Shown: positions 5,108 through 11,180 of the stretch, in pieces
How positions within the stretch are numbered: position 1 is the first letter of the stretch
How the letters are laid out: the number at the start of each line of letters is the position of its first letter
From: Planctomycetota bacterium
GTDB taxonomy: Bacteria; Planctomycetota; B129-G9
Direction: 5' to 3'
Length of the DNA: 11,180 nucleotides
Assembly: GCA_003644325.1 (NCBI GenBank)
Contig: QNCA01000019.1
Coordinates: 1 to 11,180, forward strand
Program-made: the position numbers and the translations under genes
The notes under the pieces: model-generated
The model's input: only the letters and a program-made list of their open reading frames with translations
Databases searched by the model: none
What the model was told of the DNA's origin: nothing

Positions 5108-6191
5108 TCTCGATGCCTTCCTGGTAAATGGGCAGGTAGCGATACGGCATCTGCAGCACGATGAGCGCGACCGCCGTGGAGTAGGCGGGCCCGCCCCGGC
5201 CGACGGTATCGAAGAAGCCCGAAGGCCTTTGCAATGACAGCAACTGGTCGCGCAGCCCCGGCCACCACTGGTTCCAGTATTTGTCCCCTGCCATGAACAT
5301 TGCCTGGGCTGAATAATAGGCCCCGTAGTAGTAAAACCTGCTCCACGTCTTTGTCCCGGGGCTGGTGATCTTGAACGTGAGCAGATAATCGAGGCCCTTT
5401 TGGGATTCTTTGCTCTTGTATGCGCCGAGGGCCTGCAGTATGCAAACGGCCCCGGCTGAGCGTTCGAAGTTCGACCCGCCGGAGACGCCGCCCATGTTTA
5501 CGCGATAACTGAAACCGCCGTTCGGGTTGGCCGCCCTCTTGACGCATTTGAGCGCTTTTTGTATGACGCGCTTGTCCACCGCTATTCCGCAGTTGCGGGC
5601 GGCGCGCAGCGCGTTCGTTTCGCACACGGTGACGGATATGTCCGCGCCGCCGGTCCTGGTGGGATTGTACCACCAGCCCCCTTCAGGGCTCTGGCACTTC
5701 TCCAGGAGTTTCACGGACTTCTTAAGCGCCTTGCGCACCTTGGGCTGGAATTGCTTGTAAGGTGGTATGCTGCCGTAAACCTCCGCCAGGAAAAGGGCGG
5801 CGAAGCCATGGCTGTACATGTTCGAACCTTCATACTGAATGTACCCGCTGGCGCTGAAGGCGTGGTTCAGTATGAAATTTATGGCTTCATCCACGTTCTT
5901 GCAGTACTTCCCGCGGCCGGGCAAATGCCCGCCGGAAAGCAACGCCATGCCTGCCAGGCTGGTAGTCGCCAGTTTGTTACTGCTGCCGAAGCAGCCCAGT
6001 TTCGGATCCTGGGCCGTAACCAGGCAGTCAATGCCCTTCGTAACTTGGCGGCGGAGTTCCTTGGAGACCTCTGTACGGCCCGGGACGGCTTCGGTCTCGG
6101 GCGTCGTCATGTCTTCCTGGCTGAGGGCGGCGGAATTTACCAGCAATACCCCCCCCACCAGCAAGACCGTGAGCAAGCTTATGCCTCGCAT
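5085..6191 (-). CDS. Secreted prenyltransferase/squalene-cyclase-type repeat protein
   Basis: 368 residues with a signal peptide (MRGISLLTVLLVGGVLLVNS, cleavage probably near 21-25). The mature part is built from alpha/alpha-toroid repeats, each ending in a Q-x-P-x-G-G/G-F-W-like turn: CLVTAQDPKLGCFG (56-69), CQSPEGGWWYNP (166-177), RAANPNGGFSYR (219-230), LQRPSGFFD (320-328). GADISVTVCETNALRAA (182-198) is the internal helix block common to this family. The fold is shared with squalene-hopene cyclases and protein prenyltransferase beta subunits, but the length is about half of a cyclase and no DxDD acid motif is seen, so terpene cyclisation is unlikely. Such exported proteins are frequent in Planctomycetota and their function is unknown. 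The start is firm, since GGAGG (plus-strand 6199-6203) lies 7 nt upstream. It lies 193 bp after hflX. Confidence 0.85.
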   Translation of the reverse strand: MRGISLLTVLLVGGVLLVNSAALSQEDMTTPETEAVPGRTEVSKELRRQVTKGIDCLVTAQDPKLGCFGSSNKLATTSLAGMALLSGGHLPGRGKYCKNVDEAINFILNHAFSASGYIQYEGSNMYSHGFAALFLAEVYGSIPPYKQFQPKVRKALKKSVKLLEKCQSPEGGWWYNPTRTGGADISVTVCETNALRAARNCGIAVDKRVIQKALKCVKRAANPNGGFSYRVNMGGVSGGSNFERSAGAVCILQALGAYKSKESQKGLDYLLTFKITSPGTKTWSRFYYYGAYYSAQAMFMAGDKYWNQWWPGLRDQLLSLQRPSGFFDTVGRGGPAYSTAVALIVLQMPYRYLPIYQEGIENGAKSSQ

Positions 6192-6207
6192 AATCTCACC
6201 TCCAAAA

Positions 6208-6237
6208 GTTATACAGGCGGAGCGGCCAAGACACCAA
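6208..6237 (-). promoter_or_regulatory. Possible promoter for the repeat-protein gene
   Basis: On the minus strand TTGGTG (plus 6232-6237) and TATAAC (plus 6208-6213) are separated by 18 bp. The predicted start would fall inside the GGAGG ribosome-binding site at 6199-6203, which argues against it. The gene may instead be read from hflX or from an unrecognised promoter in the 6192-6384 gap. No clear terminator is seen in that gap. Confidence 0.2.
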
Positions 6238-6384
6238 AACCCTTTCGCAGGCCGCTGGTCAGCACTTGTTTTTTATACGCAAGCAAAACGCCGCCGTTAG
6301 GGGAAAAGACCGGCCCTGCCGCGCATTTCAGAACAAGGCGCGCGGGCGGATTCATTTGCGCTTCGTCGTTCCGGGATGGCGATA

Positions 6385-7680
6385 TCATAGACGACGCACA
6401 TCCACGGTGGCCATCTTCGCGAGCCGTCCGAAGTCCCGCTTTCGTATTCGTACTCGCATAAGGATAACACCGTCCGCGACGGATTCTTCAAGCACGCCGG
6501 CGCCGCGCTTTATGGCCGCCCTGATGCCGCCGGTGGCCGCCGCGCTCTGCGGCAGACGTATCTCGGCCGTAACGAGGTCGCGGCCGAGAATCTGTTCGAC
6601 AACCGCTTTCATCTCTTCAACCCCCTCGCCGGTGCGCGCCGATATCGCCACCACGTCGGAAAACTCATGCAGCAGGGCCTGCAACTCAATCTGTTCCCTT
6701 ACACGGTCCATCTTGTTCAGGACGAGGAGCCTCGGCCTGTCGCCGCAGCCGATTTCTTCAAGAACCTCTTGGACGACGTCTATCTGGAGTCTGGCGTCCT
6801 CGTGCGAGGCGTCCACCACGTGCAACAAAAGATCAGCCCCCAGCGCCTCCTGCAGCGTAGCGTGGAAACTCGCCACGAGGTGATGCGGCAGGTTCCTTAT
6901 GAAGCCCACGGTGTCGCTCAGGAGCACCTTCCTGCCGCCGGGCAGTTTGAAAGAACTCGTCTTGGTGTCGAGGGTGGCGAACAGTTTGTCTTCGACCTTC
7001 ACGCCCGCCGAGGTCATCCTGTTCATCAGGGTGGATTTGCCGGCGTTTGTGTAGCCGACCAGTGACACGTTGAACGCGTTCTTCCTGCTTGCCACTATAC
7101 GTTTGCGGCGTGCCTCGTTCTTCTTCAATGTGCGTTTCAGGTCGCCAATCCGCTTGCGCGCCAGCCTTCTGTCAACTTCCAATTGCTTCTCGCCCGGGCC
7201 CCTGAGGCCGATGCCGCCCTCGATTCGCGACAGGTGTGTCCACATGCGCCTGAGGCGGGGCAGCGAGTACTCCAACTGCGCCAGTTCCACCTGGACCCTG
7301 GCCTGCTCGGTGCGCGCGTGTGCCGCGAAGATGTCCAGTATCAATTCACTCCTGTCAATGACCTTGGTCCCCAGTGTCTTTTCGAGATTGCGCACCTGCG
7401 CCGGCGTGAGGTCGTTGTCAAAGGCCACCACGTCGGCATCGCGCTCATCAACCAGGCCCGCCAACTCTTCGGCCTTGCCGCGGCCGATACAGTAGGCGGG
7501 GTCCGGGCGTACGCGCCGCTGGACGACCGTATCCACGACTTCCAGACCTGCCGTCTGTGCCAGCGCCGTCATCTCTTCGAGAGGCCTCCTGTATGCGCCG
7601 GCGTCGTTCTTGAGCAACAGTTCCACCAGCAGCGCTTTCTCCGCGCCGCCCGATGTGGCGGTGTTTTCGGTCCGCTTCAT
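6385..7680 (-). CDS. hflX: GTPase HflX
   Basis: A 431-residue ribosome-associated GTPase that in E. coli splits stalled or heat-damaged 70S ribosomes. The HflX-specific N-terminal domain includes YCIGRGKAEELA (63-74) and the family signature GIGLRGPGEKQLEVDRR (156-172), followed by a coiled linker and the G domain: G1 GYTNAGKS (209-216), G3 DTVGF (256-260), G4 NKMD (322-325) and G5 around SARTG (347-351). A short C-terminal domain ends at the stop. The ATG overlaps the stop of the preceding gene as ATGA, and the nearest GGGAG is about 17 nt upstream, so translation probably depends on coupling. All nucleotide-binding motifs are intact. hfq and hflKC, its E. coli neighbours, are absent. Confidence 0.95.
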   Translation of the reverse strand: MKRTENTATSGGAEKALLVELLLKNDAGAYRRPLEEMTALAQTAGLEVVDTVVQRRVRPDPAYCIGRGKAEELAGLVDERDADVVAFDNDLTPAQVRNLEKTLGTKVIDRSELILDIFAAHARTEQARVQVELAQLEYSLPRLRRMWTHLSRIEGGIGLRGPGEKQLEVDRRLARKRIGDLKRTLKKNEARRKRIVASRKNAFNVSLVGYTNAGKSTLMNRMTSAGVKVEDKLFATLDTKTSSFKLPGGRKVLLSDTVGFIRNLPHHLVASFHATLQEALGADLLLHVVDASHEDARLQIDVVQEVLEEIGCGDRPRLLVLNKMDRVREQIELQALLHEFSDVVAISARTGEGVEEMKAVVEQILGRDLVTAEIRLPQSAAATGGIRAAIKRGAGVLEESVADGVILMRVRIRKRDFGRLAKMATVDVRRL

Positions 7681-8108
7681 CTGTTGTCTGTCGTGTTCTC
7701 CCTTTCCAGGGTTTTCAGCCGTCGATTATACTCTTGCAATTGCTCTTTGATTTCCAGCAGTCGCGCCTCCAGCGAGGCGAACACCCAGAACGTGTAATGA
7801 TTAAACTTCACCGCGTTGTGCAGGTAATAGCCGAGTTTCACCGAAATCAGAAATACCGCTATGGCGAGGGCGGTCTTGCCCGCGTAATTGCCCACGTCTT
7901 CGGTGGCGCCGAGCAGGGATTGAAATATCAGCGGATGGAATAGCTCCAGGAAGAAGCAAACCGCCACCGCGCTGAATATCAGGACGTTGACCGTGCGCTG
8001 CTTACGCGCGCTGGCCGTACCCACCGTCGTTGACATGCTTTTGAAGTCAGCGGTGAGTTCTTTTTCTATCCGTTCGTTCTCGATTATGTAGCCGGGTTTT
8101 TTGCTCAT
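7677..8108 (-). CDS. Small two-helix membrane protein with C-terminal coiled coil
   Basis: 143 residues with no recognised family. A hydrophilic N-terminus (1-38) is followed by two hydrophobic segments, about 39-63 (TVNVLIFSAVAVCFFLELFH) and 77-97 (GKTALAIAVFLISVKLGYYL), and then a charged heptad-like helix at 111-138 (SLEARLLEIKEQLQEYNRRL). A hairpin in the inner membrane with cytoplasmic ends is the likely topology. The ATG has GAGG (plus 8116-8119) 7 nt upstream. Its stop overlaps the start of hflX (ATGA), so the two are translationally coupled, and it follows nadB by 69 bp. The coupling suggests co-production with HflX, but nothing in the sequence shows a shared function. Confidence 0.82.
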   Translation of the reverse strand: MSKKPGYIIENERIEKELTADFKSMSTTVGTASARKQRTVNVLIFSAVAVCFFLELFHPLIFQSLLGATEDVGNYAGKTALAIAVFLISVKLGYYLHNAVKFNHYTFWVFASLEARLLEIKEQLQEYNRRLKTLERENTTDNR

Positions 8109-8114
8109 GGAGGC

Positions 8115-8214
8115 GCCTCTTGTCGTTCGCGAAGGATAACCCCCGGGGGCGTCGGGACGAACCGCCCCGCCTTGCCGTCAGCCGGGTTCAGCCTCTTCCC
8201 GGCGAAGGATAACC
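8115..8214. repeat. Imperfect direct repeat at the nadB 3' end
   Basis: GCGAAGGATAACC occurs at 8129-8141 and 8202-8214, each preceded a few bases earlier by GCCTCTT. Read on the minus strand, the last codons of nadB are partly repeated between nadB and the next gene, and the repeated AAGAGG supplies that gene's ribosome-binding site. The unit looks like a small tandem duplication of the end of nadB. Confidence 0.5.
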
Positions 8215-9809
8215 GTGTGTTTCCAGTTTCTGTCATTCGTGTTCGGGAAGTCCTTCCTGTAATGCACGCCGCGGCTTTCCCGGCGTATCAGCGCGGCCCG
8301 CAGCACCAGTTCCGCCACGGTCATCATGTTTTGGAGCGACCAGGCCTCGGGCTCGCTGAACTGCCGCTTGAGCACGTAACTCTGCCAGAAGCGCACGCGC
8401 CCCAGGGCGGCCTCGAGGGCCGGGCCGTTGCGCACTATTCCGCCGATCCGCCACATGAGGCTGCGGAGGGAGTTCTCCAGGTCGGCCAGGTCCAGGTCGC
8501 CGCCGGCGATTGCGGCCTTTTCGCTACGCAGCAGGAGAGGTTTCGGCTGGCTCTTGCGCTTTGCGGCGGTTTCGCCCGCCGCCGCGCCGGCCCTGCGGCC
8601 CATCACAACGCTCTCCAGCAGGGAGTTGGAGCCCAGCCTGTTGGCCCCGTGGAATCCGGTGCACGCCACCTCGCCCGCCGCAAACAGGTTCTTTATGGTG
8701 GTACGGCCCCTGCCGTCGGTCTTGACCCCGCCTACCATGTAATGTGCGCTGGGACGTACGGGTATGGGGTGGCGGGTTATGTCCAGGTGGCAGGCGGCGC
8801 AGAGTTTCTTTATTCTCGGAAATCGGAGATAGACTTCCTGCGGGTCCATGTGCGAAAAGTCCAGGTAAACATTCGTATCCCCGGTTTTGTCCATTTCCGC
8901 AAGGACGGCGCGGCTGACTACGTCCCTGGGCGCGAGGTCACCGGCCAGATGGTAGTTTTTCATGAAGGCCTGTCCGGACTTGTTCACAAGCCTTGCCCCC
9001 TCTCCGCGGACGGCTTCGGATATGAGCGCCCGCGAGGCCCCCGCAAGGTACAAAGTGGTGGGATGAAACTGCACGAACTCGACGTTCTCTATATCGGCTC
9101 CCGCGCGATAAGCCATTGCGATTCCGTCGCCCGTGGCGATAGAGGGATTGGTTGTCTCGCGGTATATCCTGCCGCAACCGCCGGTGGCCAGGATTACGCG
9201 ATGTCCCCGCGCGATGAAGCCCCCCCCGCCGTCGTGTGCCAGCACGCCCAGGCAGGTGCGGTCTCTGGTGAGCAGGTCGATGGCGAAGCAGTTTTCCTTC
9301 CATCTGATTTTGTCCAGGGCGCGCGCCTTCCGTATGAGCGTGTTCATCAATTCGGCGCCGGTGGAGTCTCCGTCGGCGTGCAGTATTCGCGCGCGCGAGT
9401 GGCCCCCCTCGCGGGTGAAGGCCAGGCGGCCGTCCTCCCTGTCGAACTTCGCCCCCCAGTCCAGCAACTCGCGGATTCTCTCGGGGCCCTCGCCGACGAT
9501 GGCGCGAACCATCCTGGCATCGCAGAGGCCGCAGCCGGTCCTCAGGGTATCCTCCACGTGCTGTTCCACGCTGTCGGCCGCGTCCAGCACGGCGGCTATG
9601 CCGCCCTGGGCGTAAGCCGTGGCCGTCTCTTCGCAGGTTTGCTTGGAGAGCAAAAGCACGTTGCAGTGGCCCGCCGCTTCAATGGCCGCCCTCAGTCCAG
9701 CCGCACCGGTGCCGACAACTATGACGTCGGCGAACTGGTGGGGGATTTCCCGGGCGTGAAACCCGGTGAGATAGCGTTGTGAGGAGAAACCGCTCTTCAA
9801 ATCATTCAT
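8178..9809 (-). CDS. nadB: L-aspartate oxidase
   Basis: FAD enzyme that oxidises L-aspartate to iminoaspartate, the first step of de novo NAD synthesis, passing it to quinolinate synthase NadA. The 543 residues match the E. coli length (540). The FAD dinucleotide motif is GTGAAG (33-38), followed by TAYAQGGIAAV (64-74), REGGHSRARILHADGDSTG (133-151), TGGCGRIYRETTNP (209-222), FHPTTLY (248-254) and RGEGARLVN (268-276). Residues corresponding to the E. coli active-site set are present: H249, R300, H356 and R391. This pattern separates NadB from succinate dehydrogenase and fumarate reductase flavoproteins. The ATG at 9809 is chosen because upstream codons overlap the preceding gene and lack family similarity. 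It has no clear ribosome-binding site and lies 13 nt after that gene's stop, so reinitiation is likely. nadA and nadC are not in the window. Confidence 0.95.
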   Translation of the reverse strand: MNDLKSGFSSQRYLTGFHAREIPHQFADVIVVGTGAAGLRAAIEAAGHCNVLLLSKQTCEETATAYAQGGIAAVLDAADSVEQHVEDTLRTGCGLCDARMVRAIVGEGPERIRELLDWGAKFDREDGRLAFTREGGHSRARILHADGDSTGAELMNTLIRKARALDKIRWKENCFAIDLLTRDRTCLGVLAHDGGGGFIARGHRVILATGGCGRIYRETTNPSIATGDGIAMAYRAGADIENVEFVQFHPTTLYLAGASRALISEAVRGEGARLVNKSGQAFMKNYHLAGDLAPRDVVSRAVLAEMDKTGDTNVYLDFSHMDPQEVYLRFPRIKKLCAACHLDITRHPIPVRPSAHYMVGGVKTDGRGRTTIKNLFAAGEVACTGFHGANRLGSNSLLESVVMGRRAGAAAGETAAKRKSQPKPLLLRSEKAAIAGGDLDLADLENSLRSLMWRIGGIVRNGPALEAALGRVRFWQSYVLKRQFSEPEAWSLQNMMTVAELVLRAALIRRESRGVHYRKDFPNTNDRNWKHTVILRREEAEPG

Positions 9810-9822
9810 GACGGGTTGCCGC

Positions 9823-11016
9823 TCAGGTGAGGTTGACGGCTTCTCGCAGTTCGTTCTGGTGCAGGCGGCAGTGGTCGACGAATTTGGAGACCATGACCGG
9901 GTCGAACTGCGTGCCGGCGTTCTTTTCCATCTCATCCAGCGCCTGCGGAGTGCTCAGCGCCGGTCTGTAAGGCCGTGAAGAAGTCATCGCCGCCATTGCA
10001 TCCGCTATCGCCAGCATCCTGGCGCCGGCGGGTATCTGTTCGCCCTTGAGCCCGTCGGGGTAGCCGGTGCCGTCGTACCGCTCGTGGTGGTGCGCTATCG
10101 CTTCTTTCACGCCCGCCGGCAGCGGCACTTTCTCGAACAGCCTGATGGTCAGTTGCGGATGCTGTTCCAGTTTCTTTCTCTCTTCGGGGGTCAGCGCCTC
10201 GCCCTTGTTCAGGAGGTCGGTCGCCAGGTAATACTTGCCTACTTCATAGAGCATCGCGGCGAGTTTCATCACGCGCTCCTCTTCCTTGCCGATTTCGAGC
10301 ACTCGCGTCAGAAGAGCCATGACGTTGCGGACCTTGCGGGATGTCCGCAGATAGTGCACCGACATCGACTCGCCCGCTGCAACCAGTCCCTCTATGACCT
10401 GCTCGTACAGACTGGTGTCAAAGGCGCGGGGGGAGGGCTTGCTTTCGGCGGTAATCACCTCCTCTACCATCGCGGGTTGCTCTTCCTCGGGGACAACCTT
10501 CAGCGCGGCAGGCGCGACATCCTCTGCCGGAACGGCCTGGACCGGTTCCTCTTCCACGGGCACGGCGGCGACGGGTTCAGGAGATTCCGGTGCGGTCTCT
10601 TCAGCAGTGGGGGCCTCTGGCGTGGTATCCTGCGCCGTGGAAGAGAGCACCCTGTCCGCCGGCGGGCCTTCCATACTCTTGGCCAGTTTCACAATCTCCG
10701 CGTGCGTGGAGGTGCGCTCATCCTCGGTTATCCTGACGCTGAAGAGCGCGTCGCCCACGATGATCTTGTCGCCGTTGGAGAGAAACACCTCGCCGTTAAC
10801 GCGGTCACCGTTCAGAAATGTGCCGTTGCGGCTGTTGAGGTCGCGCAGGACGACGAAGTCCTTCTCTACGCTTATCTCGCAGTGGCGGCGTGACGTAATC
10901 CTGGATGCTATGCGCACGTCGCACTGTTCGCTCTTGCCGAGCAGCGTGGTCTGCCGCTTCAGTTGTATTTCGCGGCCTTTGGACGGGCCGCGCTCGATGA
11001 TGAGAGAGACCTTCAT
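9823..11016 (-). CDS. FHA domain protein with degenerate HD-GYP-type domain
   Basis: 397 residues. The N-terminal FHA domain (about 1-97) carries GKSEQCDVRI (28-37), SRRH (42-45) and DLNSRNGTFLNG (59-70), the phosphothreonine-binding loops. A Pro/Glu/Ala-rich linker runs about 118-198. The C-terminal part (about 200-380) aligns by eye with HD-GYP cyclic-di-GMP phosphodiesterases: LLNKGEALTPEE, QHP (285-287), HHHERYDGTGYPDGL (309-323), AIADAMAAMTSSRPYRPA, FDPVMV. However, the expected first His is T225 and the HD pair is Y257-E258 (LYEVGK instead of LHDIGK), so half of the metal site is lost. It probably senses or binds rather than hydrolyses. ATG at 11016 is chosen over TTG at 11022 because GAGGAG is 9 nt from the former and only 3 from the latter. 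First gene of the nadB-hflX operon. Confidence 0.87.
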   Translation of the reverse strand: MKVSLIIERGPSKGREIQLKRQTTLLGKSEQCDVRIASRITSRRHCEISVEKDFVVLRDLNSRNGTFLNGDRVNGEVFLSNGDKIIVGDALFSVRITEDERTSTHAEIVKLAKSMEGPPADRVLSSTAQDTTPEAPTAEETAPESPEPVAAVPVEEEPVQAVPAEDVAPAALKVVPEEEQPAMVEEVITAESKPSPRAFDTSLYEQVIEGLVAAGESMSVHYLRTSRKVRNVMALLTRVLEIGKEEERVMKLAAMLYEVGKYYLATDLLNKGEALTPEERKKLEQHPQLTIRLFEKVPLPAGVKEAIAHHHERYDGTGYPDGLKGEQIPAGARMLAIADAMAAMTSSRPYRPALSTPQALDEMEKNAGTQFDPVMVSKFVDHCRLHQNELREAVNLT

Positions 11017-11051
11017 GGGCAATCACTCCTCTCGTTGATTTCCCCTGTAGC

Positions 11052-11080
11052 AAAATATCAAAATGGCGAGGCGGTGTCAA
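11052..11080 (-). promoter_or_regulatory. Sigma70-type promoter of the FHA/nadB/hflX operon
   Basis: Reading the minus strand, TTGACA (plus 11075-11080) and TATTTT (plus 11052-11057) are spaced by 17 bp. Transcription would start near 11045, giving a leader of about 28 nt. The repeat element begins at 11096, 15 bp upstream of the -35 box. Confidence 0.75.
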
Positions 11081-11095
11081 TCAGCGGCGGGGGCG

Positions 11096-11180
11096 GGGAG
11101 CATGTAAGAATCCCGGGCGCTGCCGGCACGGTGACAGTCACCATCTACGAGCGGGCCGCTCCTTCTGAGTGTCTGCGCTC
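11096..11180. mobile_element. MITE-like element, copy 2, cut by the window end
   Basis: These 85 bases align without gaps to 10-94, differing at six positions (93% identity). They contain the same terminal sequence GGGAGCATGTAAGAATC and the palindrome GGTGACAGTCACC (11130-11142). GAGCG/CGCTC at 11149-11161 forms a perfect hairpin here, where copy 1 has a mismatch. The other terminus and any target duplication are outside the window. It is in the same orientation as copy 1 and its outer end faces the promoter at 11052-11080. Confidence 0.75.

Noticed and set aside
6149..6156. G8 run (minus strand) in the signal-peptide codons of the repeat-protein gene, with another G8 in nadB at 9220-9227, as possible phase-variation tracts
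   Set aside because: At about 30% G and 30% C, one or two runs of eight are expected by chance in 11 kb. The nadB run only encodes Gly residues in an unconserved loop, and both frames are intact. There is no sign of selection for slippage.
5085..6191. Squalene-hopene cyclase or protein prenyltransferase enzyme
   Set aside because: It is too short for a cyclase, lacks a visible DxDD motif, and has a secretion signal. Only the shared toroid repeat fold is supported.
6192..6384. Terminator or small RNA gene between hflX and the repeat-protein gene
   Set aside because: A CCGCGC/GCGCGG pairing can be drawn with a 15-nt loop, but it is not followed by a T-run. No promoter-plus-terminator pair supports an RNA gene.
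8172..9782. 536-aa plus-strand open frame opposite nadB
   Set aside because: It mirrors nadB codons, has no recognisable motifs, and nadB has every expected active-site residue.
10..11180. The two flanking repeat copies as ends of an 11-kb composite transposon
   Set aside because: The DNA between them is housekeeping (thrS, infC, ribosomal proteins, nadB, hflX), there is no transposase, and copies in a dispersed family would flank many segments by chance.

Overview
The window looks like bacterial chromosome of fairly high GC (about 60% by eye), mostly conserved housekeeping genes with a few less usual neighbours. Canonical Shine-Dalgarno sites and sigma70-type -35/-10 boxes are visible. A secreted squalene-cyclase-like repeat protein, a single WYL regulator and an FHA plus HD-GYP-like protein together recall Planctomycetota or related uncultured lineages. 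That placement is an inference, since no rRNA or marker comparison was possible.

Layout. Bases 10-192 hold a small non-coding element with long imperfect terminal inverted repeats and a candidate 9-bp target duplication. It sits directly upstream of a strong promoter (210-237) that drives the plus-strand cluster thrS - infC - rpmI - rplT (288-3367), which encodes Thr-tRNA synthetase, IF3, bL35 and bL20. infC almost certainly starts at an ATC codon. A spacer of about 285 bp with its own promoter leads to a WYL-domain regulator (3653-4675, +). The 249 bp between the convergent gene ends (4676-4924) are filled with nested inverted repeats and are probably a second, older element.

The rest is on the minus strand. 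Read in the direction of transcription it is: promoter (11052-11080), FHA plus degenerate HD-GYP protein, nadB (L-aspartate oxidase), a two-helix membrane protein, hflX, a 193-bp gap, a secreted prenyltransferase/squalene-cyclase-repeat protein, and a 60-residue protein translationally coupled to it. The first four genes are tightly packed (13 nt, 69 nt and a 4-nt ATGA overlap) and look like one operon. A second copy of the 10-192 element begins at 11096 and runs off the window, again immediately upstream of a promoter.

I see no defence locus, CRISPR array, tRNA/rRNA, prophage or transposase gene. The points most worth a second look are the structured repeat family with its GGTGAC-n-GTCACC palindrome beside two promoters, the ATC start of infC, the HD-GYP-like domain that has lost half of its metal ligands, the element filling the 4676-4924 junction, and the related promoter sequences of thrS and the WYL gene.
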